Assembly: GCF_014270105.1 (NCBI RefSeq)
Contig: NZ_JACNMF010000003.1
Coordinates: 434,001 to 498,000, forward strand
Origin: Hyunsoonleella aquatilis
GTDB lineage: Bacteria; Bacteroidota; Bacteroidia; Flavobacteriales; Flavobacteriaceae
Reading direction: 5' to 3'
Length of the DNA: 64,000 nt
Shown: positions 46,001-52,946 of the stretch, in pieces
How positions within the stretch are numbered: the first letter of the stretch is position 1
Layout of the letters: every line of letters begins with the position of its first letter
Made by a program: the position numbers and the translations under genes
Notes under the pieces: model-generated
What the model was told of the DNA's origin: nothing
The model's input: only the letters and a program-made list of their open reading frames with translations
Databases searched by the model: none

Positions 46001-46129
46001 TTAAGAGGTTGGGACGGCAAGATTAAAGACTCGGAGGCCGAAAACGGCAATTATTATTACACCTTCTCGGGCGAGACGTTTTATGGCAGGACCATTACCA
46101 GCAAAGGTGTCGTTACACTTATTAAATAA
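40022..46129 (+). CDS. Giant cell-surface adhesin with PKD, Ig-like and SprB repeats and a type IX (type B) sorting domain
   Basis: A 2035-residue exported protein. After the signal (about 1-22) come PKD-type domains with W-N-F-G-D-G and W-D-F-G-D-G cores. The middle (about residues 820-1200) holds tandem Ig-like repeats of 95-99 residues with the Y-Q-W-Y-S-N-T hallmark. About seven SprB repeats (roughly 1290-1870) follow, with C-F-G-x-N-D-G, G-x-Y-x-I-T-V and D-A-x-N-C. A last PKD domain precedes the C-terminal module V-P-N-A-F-T-P-N-S-D-x-L-N, typical of the gliding-motility-associated type B sorting signal. SprB relatives are carried by the gliding machinery; here the role in gliding or adhesion is inferred. 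It begins an operon with the PorP/SprF gene. Confidence 0.93.
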   Translation: MSKKTFLTALFSSVIIASFFAVNLIEHNFVNTFGNQISSSYKSNIKLLLPPTASISGTTGVCINSTPDPEITFTGSGGTAPYTFTYTVNGGAPQTISTTGNNNAVNLSVSSATAGTFTHELVSVEDSTSETANVSGTATVTVHDLPTVDFTFNNDNACSGTPVNFTTNVTGASPFTYSWNFGDGNSSNNNNPTHVFDALGCASQTFNVTLTVTDTNGCVSAITKTIDVRQKPRLEFFDADNQFDPFNNCGNNTLDPSYTINVRMGSNTSSCINSYDIDWGDGSPIETGVTFPASHTYTQLGSFNMDITGRGTNCDNTMRYLIKNSSNPTGAIVNPGNTVNLCLPVNAIEFAIGSWATNPPDTVYFIDYGDGTTETYTQGELESSTYFDPADPMNSEDFPIPHTYTETSCPNSYTVFLNILTSCGQTNLTAGPIIILRKPQVAFEDPPNSCVNAPVQFNNTSLDGYSNNCSVNDGYFWDFGDGNTSTQRNPIHTYASTGNFDVELYAANSCGETERIIKTICIEPELVADFTLSSDNGCTPLGIDATNATDLTDSCGDVTYLWEVAYTSGFCGTTFGQWNFTNGTDENSASPSFEFISAGTFTVTLTTTNTCGTDSKSETVEVKRPPTVAINPIADFCGSASIDPVANVDTCAPASETVTYEWLFPGGTPSSANTLNPGTITYSTPGNYTVTLNVMTSCGTTTDTEDFTINEIPSITNTDLTQTICSGTSTVETALNSTISGTTYVWTATAPAGVSGYIANGTTSSIPAQTIFNSNTTSEDVTYTITPFNGTCAGAPVNLVITVDPAPEFTSQPQSEIICENGPINDLSVTVNGPGAPTYQWYSNTVNNTTSGTAIGGETNATYSPPNTPVGVTYYYVIARFTSGAGCDEIISNVARIEIVDGIQIDSQPLPTQSICVGGDINNDLTVTHSGGTGTVSYQWYSNTTNTNTGGTSIPGATNINYMPPTFTVAGSYYYYVEVSISGSGCNPVTSEVAEVIVVDDPIIIAQPLTTQTICQGTTPQDLEVTVSGGIGSTYDYQWYSNTTNNNTGGTAISGATNAIYTPSTGTVGTQYYYVVISQADPGCGVTSAVSEVIVNPAPTITNQPISETICFGESFNTLSISTANGVGTPSYQWYSNTVNNTSSGTIISGETGTSYTPPSGTIGTVYYYVIITYSSGGCTQIISEVAENTVNETPNISNKTDVICSGTSFDISPNSSGGDIAPAGTTYTWTAPNINPAGAVTGASQENTPQTSISQTLVNNTTNPATVSYTVTPTLGTCVGATFEVEITVNPSISITSIQNNSLCYSDNGGSLEITISGGVPFSTGNPYQINWTGPAGYTSTNEDIFNLAPGDYTVSILDDGGCPFSETFTITEPDELIFSSIDFDTETISCFGENDGAISIEVSGGTTPYTYNWTRNGTAYSSDEDLTNLGPGLYEITVVDANNCTPITQSFDVVEPPELQVSLDSKVDVICFGEATGEININVTGGRPFEISSGIFEYTYNWTGPNSFTSSTQNLTGLIAGTYNVTVTDRSNCMTTFDVVIDQTDEIIIDTSATEIECYGDNDASITINSITGGNAPYDVAWSNLGSGLSQTNLSPGTYVITVTDATNCVKEATVIIAEPPIFRITPQVENISCFGANDGRIILNLEGGIDPVDLNWDDDPTAGVERNNIGPGTYTVTIIDGKPCTITETFVITEPAPLDISGTKTDALDCDDANTGSINAIVTGGTLPLTYQWTNGATTEDLSNIPPGDYTLNVTDANNCTISKNFTINRFEPLEIEIDIITDVDCAAKTVDQSFVANPSGGVPPYQINWSSGNVSGPNNENMQTDVNGLVIIDVTDSLGCTTSLSYNVDIPELGDPDFIVSSFAFTNFGFYSIEDPIQFTNTSNGDFVGVSWDFGDGSIANDENPTHTYQTEGTYNVTQTVVYPFDCVYTKTITLVVQKGYNLVVPNAFTPNSDSLNERFAPAQIALSNMRFEIYDTWGSMIYSEEGNSLRGWDGKIKDSEAENGNYYYTFSGETFYGRTITSKGVVTLIK

Positions 46130-46134
46130 TTGAA

Positions 46135-47139
46135 ATGAAAGCAAGATTATATCTCATCACACTCATGATTTGCTTTTGTTTCAAAGCAAAAGCGCAAGAC
46201 CCAATTTTCACCCAATATTTTATGGTGCCAGAAACTTTGAATCCTGGATTTTCCGGGTTTGAGCAAGCTACCTACTTTGGAGTGATGCACCGTACCCAAT
46301 GGCCACATTTGGATTTGCAGGTGGATACCCAATACGCCTTTTTAAACACATGGTTAGAATCGTCCAGAGACGGCATGGGCATTGGTTTTAGTATTTTAAA
46401 TCAGCATGAAACCAGTACCAATTACAACCATTTTCAGTTTAACGGAAACTTTGCCTATATCGTTTCCCTAGCCAACGATTGGTACTTCCGGCCAGCCATT
46501 GAAGTGGGTTATGGCATGAAATCCTTTAACTTTAGAAATCTGTTGCTGTCGGATCAAATTAATATCAATGCCGGTACCATAAGTGCCACTTCTGTCGATC
46601 CTTTTGCCAACAATGCCAATTCCAGAATCGGGTTTTTCGATTTTACGGCCGGAATTGTTTTCGATAAGCAAAATAGGAGAAACAACACAGATTTATGGTT
46701 GGGTGCAGCGGTGAAGCATTTAAATCAGCCGAATATTTCATTTATAGACAATGCCAACGTACCGCTTGACATTCTTTATACTGTGCATGGTAATTATAGA
46801 TTTGAATATTACGACCATAACGATATGATATTGTCCCTAAACTATATGCAACAAGGGCAATTCAACCGTTTGGATTTGGCTGCTACTATAAAGCTTCACA
46901 AGTTGTTTTTGGGAGCTATGGCCGTTACCAATCCTGCAAAAAACAGTGGCAACAGCCATTTGCTAACATCTGTAAATGCATTAGTTGGTTTGGAATTTGA
47001 ACGGCTTCGCTTTGGGTTTTCCTATGATTTTAATACTTCAAACATTGGGCGAACGGATGGGGTTTATGAACTGTCCATCACCTATTTGGCGGATTGTTTG
47101 ATATGCCGAAGCCCTACGAATAATGAGCGACGTAAATAG
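46135..47139 (+). CDS. PorP/SprF-family outer-membrane protein
   Basis: A 334-residue outer-membrane beta barrel with a signal peptide (about 1-20, ending A-K-A-Q). The opening D-P-I-F-T-Q-Y and N-P-G-F-S-G is characteristic of the PorP/SprF family, which works with type IX secretion and attachment of type B-sorted substrates. It follows the adhesin by 5 bases, so it is most likely that adhesin's dedicated partner. Confidence 0.94.
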   Translation: MKARLYLITLMICFCFKAKAQDPIFTQYFMVPETLNPGFSGFEQATYFGVMHRTQWPHLDLQVDTQYAFLNTWLESSRDGMGIGFSILNQHETSTNYNHFQFNGNFAYIVSLANDWYFRPAIEVGYGMKSFNFRNLLLSDQININAGTISATSVDPFANNANSRIGFFDFTAGIVFDKQNRRNNTDLWLGAAVKHLNQPNISFIDNANVPLDILYTVHGNYRFEYYDHNDMILSLNYMQQGQFNRLDLAATIKLHKLFLGAMAVTNPAKNSGNSHLLTSVNALVGLEFERLRFGFSYDFNTSNIGRTDGVYELSITYLADCLICRSPTNNERRK

Positions 47140-47184
47140 ACGCAAATTTCACGAATTAGCACAAATCACTTAGGATATGAGATT

Positions 47185-47224
47185 CCTCCCCTCTTTTAGG
47201 GGAGGTGCCGAAGGCGGAGGGGTA
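47185..47224. repeat. CCTCCCCTCTTTTAGGGGAGG hairpin repeat
   Basis: CCTCCCC and GGGGAGG pair across a TCTTTTA loop, followed by TGCCGAAGGCGGAGGGGT. It fills the gap between the convergent PorP/SprF and aminopeptidase genes and can fold from either strand. Confidence 0.65.
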
Positions 47225-47229
47225 AAATA

Positions 47230-49203
47230 CTAGTCTGCCTCCAAAAGGGACCTAGCAAACTTCTTAAACCGCCAATTATGATGGGCTGTAGCCTGCTTTA
47301 AATTGTTTTTGCATGCCTCATTGCAAGCCTTAATTTGATACAAATATTGAAATGCATTTTGGCGAACCTCAAAACCATACTTCGGACTGGTATAACCCGT
47401 CAATTCTTGAAAGTACTTTGCTTTGTTTTCAGGTTCGTAATCTTCAGTAATTAAAGCTAAAGTCAACCACAGTAACCTAACATTTTTATCATTAAAACCT
47501 ATGATGTCTTTGGTTTGGTTTAAATATTTAATTCTATCCTCGGGAAAGTTTTTCCATAGATTGAACAATGTGGTTTCGACGGTGATATAGGATTTGTCGT
47601 TTAGGAGGGATTCGTAGTCTTTTTTTAATTCTTGTGGGATATCTGTCAAATTTTTAGCTACAGCCTGACGCGTTTTCAATGTTGAATTAAGTGCTTTTTT
47701 ATAAGTACTTAAAGATGAAGAATCCACTTCTTGCAACAGAGAAATAACCTTATAGTTATAATAGCCAATTAAATCACCGTTATCTATGACTGAGAATGTT
47801 TCTGGAGCAGTTTCTATTAAATGGCTGTCAATCATTATGGTTGTTGAAGTATAATCATTATTAATGCCTTCGACAATTGCATCCTTCGGAAAATGTGAAA
47901 TATCGAACCATGCTTTAAAAAATTCACTCAAATCCTTACCACTAGCTTTTTCAACCTCCCCTATAAAATCGTCCGTATCCACATTTTTAAACTGATGCTT
48001 TAAAAGATAGTTTTTAACCCCAGTTTTAAAAGCCTCATCGCCCACTTTTTTGCGAAGCATATGCAATACCCAACAGCCTTTTTTATAAAACGTAGTGCTG
48101 CTGGATTTTGGGTTGAGTAAAGAAGTGCTTTGGCCAGCCTTGTCCTGCGCCAATAATTCTTGTGCATATTCGTAAAGACGCCAATAGTAATAATCCTCGC
48201 CAAAAATGTCTTTTTCAGCTAAAAGAGCATAGTAAGTCGCAAATCCTTCCTGAAGCCAATGATGGGTTCCAGAAGTAGCCGTTACCAAATTCCCAAACCA
48301 CTGATGCGCCAATTCATGGGCATTGATATTGACAAAATTGCGATCCTCAAATCCAATGGAATCCACCACAAAACTATCGGAATAGATGTTTAATGTAGTG
48401 TTTTCCATGCCAGCATATAAAAAGTCTTTCACCGGCACCATCTTATAATTTTGCCATGGATAAGGCACCCCGATTTCTTCTTCCAGAAAATCAAACATCT
48501 GCTTGGTATAGCGATAAGTAGGTTCAAACTTTGATGAATCTTGTGGATAATAATACATTTCCAAAGGAATACCACTTTTGGAATATTCAACCTTCTTTTT
48601 GTATTTCCCAATAGCTAGCGCCACCAAATAACTGGGCATGGGCTGTTTCATATCGTAATGCCAAGTGATGGTGGAATCGTTGATTTGTTTATTTGTTAGG
48701 TTACCATTAGAAACTACCTCGTAATTCTTGTCAAAAGTAATGGACAAATCGAACTCGATTTTTTCATTCATATCGTCTATCGATGGCAACCAATTGCTGG
48801 TGTATTTCCCTTGGCCTTGGGTCCAGACTTGTTGATTGCCATTTTCATAATCCCAATCTATGAAGTAGAGGGCTTTTTTGGGTTGCGTCACAAAACCAAT
48901 ATCCAGTTGATGTATCTCGCCTTTTTTGAATGGATAGCGAATGATTAGATGCTTCCCATCATAATCGTGAATTATTTTGTCGCCCAATAAGGCTTCAATA
49001 TGACTGAAGTTTTGTACATCCAAATAGATCGAGTCAGTATTTTTTAAAATCTCAAAAGTGTAGCTGATATGACCACCAACACCTTTTTCATTGGGGTTGA
49101 TGTTAATTTTTGCCTTGGCTGTTTTAAAATCAACCGTTTCAGTTTGTTGGGATATACCCGAAAAAGCAATAAAAAAGAGAAACAGCGATACAAATGTTTT
49201 CAT
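47230..49203 (-). CDS. M1-family aminopeptidase, exported
   Basis: I chose the ATG at 49203, which gives 657 residues opening with the signal peptide M-K-T-F-V-S-L-F; the longer frame from 49293 runs into the recG gene. The exopeptidase motif G-M-E-N is present (Y-A-G-M-E-N-T-T). The zinc site is H296-E-L-A-H300 with Glu 319 as third ligand. The C-terminal part is helical and has Cys residues near the end. It probably trims peptides in the periplasm. Shares a 72-base divergent gap with recG. Confidence 0.93.
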   Translation of the reverse strand: MKTFVSLFLFFIAFSGISQQTETVDFKTAKAKININPNEKGVGGHISYTFEILKNTDSIYLDVQNFSHIEALLGDKIIHDYDGKHLIIRYPFKKGEIHQLDIGFVTQPKKALYFIDWDYENGNQQVWTQGQGKYTSNWLPSIDDMNEKIEFDLSITFDKNYEVVSNGNLTNKQINDSTITWHYDMKQPMPSYLVALAIGKYKKKVEYSKSGIPLEMYYYPQDSSKFEPTYRYTKQMFDFLEEEIGVPYPWQNYKMVPVKDFLYAGMENTTLNIYSDSFVVDSIGFEDRNFVNINAHELAHQWFGNLVTATSGTHHWLQEGFATYYALLAEKDIFGEDYYYWRLYEYAQELLAQDKAGQSTSLLNPKSSSTTFYKKGCWVLHMLRKKVGDEAFKTGVKNYLLKHQFKNVDTDDFIGEVEKASGKDLSEFFKAWFDISHFPKDAIVEGINNDYTSTTIMIDSHLIETAPETFSVIDNGDLIGYYNYKVISLLQEVDSSSLSTYKKALNSTLKTRQAVAKNLTDIPQELKKDYESLLNDKSYITVETTLFNLWKNFPEDRIKYLNQTKDIIGFNDKNVRLLWLTLALITEDYEPENKAKYFQELTGYTSPKYGFEVRQNAFQYLYQIKACNEACKNNLKQATAHHNWRFKKFARSLLEAD

Positions 49204-49262
49204 AACCAAATCAACACAACTATCAGACCAAAATAGCACTTTTAATCTTAATTGAAATACCC

Positions 49263-49270
49263 TAAATTCG
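49263..49270 (+). promoter_or_regulatory. -7 box TAAATTCG next to the recG start
   Basis: TAAATTCG differs from the consensus by one base and ends 5 bases before the ATG at 49276, so the recG leader would be nearly absent. Confidence 0.4.
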
Positions 49271-49275
49271 CCTTT

Positions 49276-51378
49276 ATGAGCATCAACCTCCAAACCCCAA
49301 TTGATTATTTAAAAGGTGTCGGTCCCAACCGGGCGGATTTGTTGCGGAAGGAGCTCAATATCTATACTTATCAGGATGTTCTAAATTTATTTCCTAATCG
49401 ATATATTGACAGAACTCGGTTTTACAAAATCAATCAGCTCCAACAAAATACCGCCGAGGTACAAATCATTGGAAAAATTACGGGTTTTAAGGAAGTGGCG
49501 CAAAAGCGGGGGAAACGCCTTGTGGCTACTTTTCAAGATGAAACAGGGACTATGGAATTGGTTTGGTTCAGGGGCCAGAAATGGATTCGGGAGCGCTTAA
49601 AATTGAACACGCCTTATGTGGTTTTCGGAAAGACTCAGCTATTTGGAGGTAAATTTAGCATGCCCCATCCTGATATAGAAACGGTAGATGAACATAAAAA
49701 AGGGCTCAGTTCAGGGATACAACCCCTCTACCCTTCTACAGAAAAATTAAGCAACAAAGGGATTAGCAATCGCGTCGTTAGTAAAATTGTCCAGCAATTG
49801 TTTTTAGAAACCAAAGGCAAGTTTGTTGAAACCCTATCCGATCCTTTACTTTCAGAATTGAAATTGATTTCTAAAAGTGAAGCACTGCTCAATATTCATT
49901 TTCCAAAAAGCCTGGAATTGTTGGCCAAGGCCCAATTTCGATTAAAATTTGAGGAGCTTTTCTATATCCAATTGCAATTGATCCTCAAAAACCTAATCCA
50001 TAAATCAAAGATAAAAGGGTTTCAATTTGAAACCGTCGGGGAATATTTCAACACCTTTTTTAACGACCATTTACCCTTCGATTTGACCAATGCTCAAAAA
50101 CGGGTTTTAAAAGAAATCCGTGCCGATTTGGGGAGCAATGCCCAAATGAACCGTTTATTGCAGGGCGATGTGGGATCCGGAAAGACCATTGTGGCCTTCA
50201 TGTCAATGCTCATGGCACTTGACAATGGTTTTCAGGCTTGTTTAATGGTGCCGACTGAAATTTTGTCAGTTCAACACTATAATGGATTATATGAATGGTG
50301 TAATAAAATGAAAATCAGCATCTCAATATTAACTGGTTCAACTAAAACTTCAGAAAGAAACCAAATTCATGAGTCACTTGAAAATGGGCAATTAAACATC
50401 TTGGTTGGCACCCATGCCCTCATCGAAGACAAGGTGAAATTTAAAAATTTGGGACTTGCCATAATTGACGAACAACATCGTTTTGGAGTCAAACAGCGAA
50501 GCAAATTATGGAAAAAAAATACTTTGCCTCCGAATATACTAGTTATGACAGCAACCCCAATTCCTCGAACCTTGGCCATGTCCGTTTACGGCGATTTAGA
50601 TATTTCTGTAATTGATGAATTACCACCTGGGCGAAAATCCATTAAAACGGTGCATCGTTATGATTCAAATCGCTTAAAAGTCTTTCGATTTATTAAAGAT
50701 GAAATCAAAAAAGGACGGCAGGTCTATATCGTTTATCCGCTAATTCAGGAAAGTGAGGCATTGGACTATAAGGATTTAATGGACGGTTACGCCAGTATTG
50801 AACGTGATTTTCCAAAACCGGATTATCAAATTTCCATAGTCCACGGTAAGATGAAGCCCGCTGACAAGGATTTTGAAATGCAACGCTTTATCAAAGGTGA
50901 AACACAAATTATGGTAGCTACTACGGTGATTGAAGTGGGCGTAAACGTTCCGAATGCCTCCGTAATTATTATTGAAAGCGCAGAGCGTTTTGGTTTATCC
51001 CAGTTACACCAGTTGCGCGGTCGCGTAGGACGTGGTGCAGAGCAGAGCTATTGCATTTTGATGACCAGCCATAAATTGAGCAACGACAGCAAAACCCGGC
51101 TAGAAACCATGGTGAGCACCAATGATGGTTTTGAAATAGCCGAGGTAGATTTAAAACTCCGTGGCCCCGGGGATATTATGGGCACTCAACAAAGTGGCAT
51201 TTTAAATTTAAGGATTGCGGATATTGTTAAAGACAAGGCTGTTTTACAACAAGCACGACACCATGCTAAATCCATTTTGCTGAAGGATCCTTCACTGTCG
51301 CATCCAGAAAATTCATCCATTCTCAACACCTATAGGCAATTGAGTAAGTATAAGAATATTTGGAATTATATTTCGTAA
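49276..51378 (+). CDS. recG: ATP-dependent DNA helicase RecG
   Basis: RecG, 700 residues, reverses stalled replication forks and branch-migrates Holliday junctions. The N-terminal wedge/OB domain is recognisable (G-K-I-T-G-F and F-Q-D-E-T-G-T-M-E-L). Walker A is G-D-V-G-S-G-K-T near residue 300, with D-E-Q-H-R-F-G and T-A-T-P-I-P-R-T following, then Q-L-R-G-R-V-G-R-G. The ATG at 49276 is chosen over an in-frame one at 49252 because the family starts here. Confidence 0.97.
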   Translation: MSINLQTPIDYLKGVGPNRADLLRKELNIYTYQDVLNLFPNRYIDRTRFYKINQLQQNTAEVQIIGKITGFKEVAQKRGKRLVATFQDETGTMELVWFRGQKWIRERLKLNTPYVVFGKTQLFGGKFSMPHPDIETVDEHKKGLSSGIQPLYPSTEKLSNKGISNRVVSKIVQQLFLETKGKFVETLSDPLLSELKLISKSEALLNIHFPKSLELLAKAQFRLKFEELFYIQLQLILKNLIHKSKIKGFQFETVGEYFNTFFNDHLPFDLTNAQKRVLKEIRADLGSNAQMNRLLQGDVGSGKTIVAFMSMLMALDNGFQACLMVPTEILSVQHYNGLYEWCNKMKISISILTGSTKTSERNQIHESLENGQLNILVGTHALIEDKVKFKNLGLAIIDEQHRFGVKQRSKLWKKNTLPPNILVMTATPIPRTLAMSVYGDLDISVIDELPPGRKSIKTVHRYDSNRLKVFRFIKDEIKKGRQVYIVYPLIQESEALDYKDLMDGYASIERDFPKPDYQISIVHGKMKPADKDFEMQRFIKGETQIMVATTVIEVGVNVPNASVIIIESAERFGLSQLHQLRGRVGRGAEQSYCILMTSHKLSNDSKTRLETMVSTNDGFEIAEVDLKLRGPGDIMGTQQSGILNLRIADIVKDKAVLQQARHHAKSILLKDPSLSHPENSSILNTYRQLSKYKNIWNYIS

Positions 51379-51400
51379 ACATTATGTCATTCCTAAACCC

Positions 51401-51561
51401 GCGTTAGGGATAGAAGTGGCATCCTTTTGCTTTGATTGGGTTTGGTAGAAATTTTGAAAGGAATGCCATTGTCTGAATTGGATTCCTGCCTTCGCAGGAG
51501 TTACAGAAAGCAAAAGATATAACGGATAGCCCCGCCCCGCCAGTGGCGGGGCAACGCCCAA
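51401..51561 (-). repeat. Mosaic interspersed repeat, copy B (reverse)
   Basis: Read on the minus strand it begins TTGGGCGTTGCCCC, contains CCCGCCACTGGCGGGG, then GGGGCTATCC, and ends ATGCCACTTCTATCCCTAACGC, the same frame as copy A at 871-985. Inner arms ATCCTTTTGCTTT and AAAGCAAAAGAT (51421-51433, 51507-51518) can pair, and TCCTGCCTTCGCAGGA at 51484-51499 is a further palindrome nested in the loop. It fills the convergent gap between recG and the KAI-repeat gene. Confidence 0.7.
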
Positions 51562-51613
51562 ATTCTTAATGTTATTCCCGATATACTTCCGGAATCACTT
51601 AAAACTTTAAGGT

Positions 51614-52768
51614 CTATTGACTAATCGCCTTTAAATGTGCATACACAGGATTGCCCTGAACCCGCATTTCTACCTTTCTATCAAAAATCTTGATGCCTTT
51701 TACGGCATTCAGTTTTCCGTCGGGAGCAAAGGCTTTCACAGCGTATAAATCGCCATTTTCATTGATGGCCTTGACGTTTACAATATTCCCTGAACGGCTT
51801 GTACCTCTTACATCTAGTTTGACGTTGTCGGCTGTAATGGCTTTTAGGTCGTAAATCGTGCCATCCCCGCCAATGGCTTTGATGGGTGCATATTCGTCTT
51901 CACTATCCATGATTTTGACCGGGATATCTACATCCCCAACAAATGCCCTAACATTCATAAAGCTATGTTGTTTGGAGTCTTGAACAGCTTTGACATCAAA
52001 GGCGTTGCCTTGTTCGTCAAACGCTTTTACGTCCAGGTTTTTGCCATCAGGCGTTACTGCTTTAATATTCCAAATAACGTCTTTAAAATTATTCTGATAG
52101 ACACCCTTTTTAACCTTATTTTGCTTTGGCATCTTAAAGTTATCCTCATTATCGGAAGGGTGCATGGCTTTTACATGAGCGTAGATGTCATGGCCCCTTA
52201 GCCCCATTTCCCTATCCTGAAAATTGATTTTTATGCCTTTGATATCGTTAAGCTCCCCAGTTGGTGAAATGGCTTTTACGCCGTAGAACTTGCCCTTTTG
52301 TGTAATGGCTTTCATGATGACCACATTTCCAAATCTAACGACGCCTATCACTTCGTGCCTTGTTCCATCAAGGTCCACAGCCTCAAGTTTATATGCGCTA
52401 CCGGCATTACTAATGGCCACCACTGGGGCAAACTGCGTGCTACTGACTAATATTTTTACAGGCAATATCTCGTCACCAACAAAAGCTTTTACATCCATTA
52501 GGTTATCTTGATCAGAATCTTGAATGGCTTTTATATCGAAAGGATCTCCTGCATTATCAAAGACTTTAATATCAATGCTTTTCCCGTCTGGACGGATGGC
52601 TTTAACATTCCAAAAAATATCTTTAAAGGTTTCTGTTGTGGCTTTTTCAGCATTATTCTTATTCTCTTTTGAAGCGCTATTGTTACAGCCCGATGACAAG
52701 GCTAAAAATCCTAAAAGAAATAAAAGATAGCGGGTGGTTTTTACGAATGAATGGTGTGAAGTTTTCAT
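51614..52768 (-). CDS. Internally duplicated 'KAI'-repeat lipoprotein (DUF7486-like)
   Basis: A 384-residue lipoprotein (lipobox L-S-S-G-C near residue 28). Two copies of an about 165-residue unit, starting at F-K-D-I-F-W-N-V-K-A-I and F-K-D-V-I-W-N-I-K-A-V, make up nearly the whole protein. Within each, short strands of the form V-K-A-[IFVM] recur about every 10-20 residues, separated by turns such as P-D-G-K, which suggests a beta-solenoid or beta-propeller. I associate it with a Bacteroidota family of unknown function (DUF7486); that name is from memory. No catalytic residues stand out. Confidence 0.75.
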   Translation of the reverse strand: MKTSHHSFVKTTRYLLFLLGFLALSSGCNNSASKENKNNAEKATTETFKDIFWNVKAIRPDGKSIDIKVFDNAGDPFDIKAIQDSDQDNLMDVKAFVGDEILPVKILVSSTQFAPVVAISNAGSAYKLEAVDLDGTRHEVIGVVRFGNVVIMKAITQKGKFYGVKAISPTGELNDIKGIKINFQDREMGLRGHDIYAHVKAMHPSDNEDNFKMPKQNKVKKGVYQNNFKDVIWNIKAVTPDGKNLDVKAFDEQGNAFDVKAVQDSKQHSFMNVRAFVGDVDIPVKIMDSEDEYAPIKAIGGDGTIYDLKAITADNVKLDVRGTSRSGNIVNVKAINENGDLYAVKAFAPDGKLNAVKGIKIFDRKVEMRVQGNPVYAHLKAISQ

Positions 52769-52946
52769 GATGACTTTAGTTTAGAATGGTTTAAAATTAC
52801 TAAGTCATAATGTAATTTTCTATGATATTGGTCATGTAAGCAAAGGCATATTAATCTTGTATAAATTGAAAGAAAAAGAGAGCTATTTCAACGTCATGTA
52901 TGAAGATTATTAGTAAATTGATGCCAACATTCTTTTTGCATTTTAT

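Noticed and set aside
49204-49293. Upstream extension of the M1 aminopeptidase frame
   Set aside because: It would put residues before a clear signal peptide and run into the recG start; the ATG at 49203 fits better.
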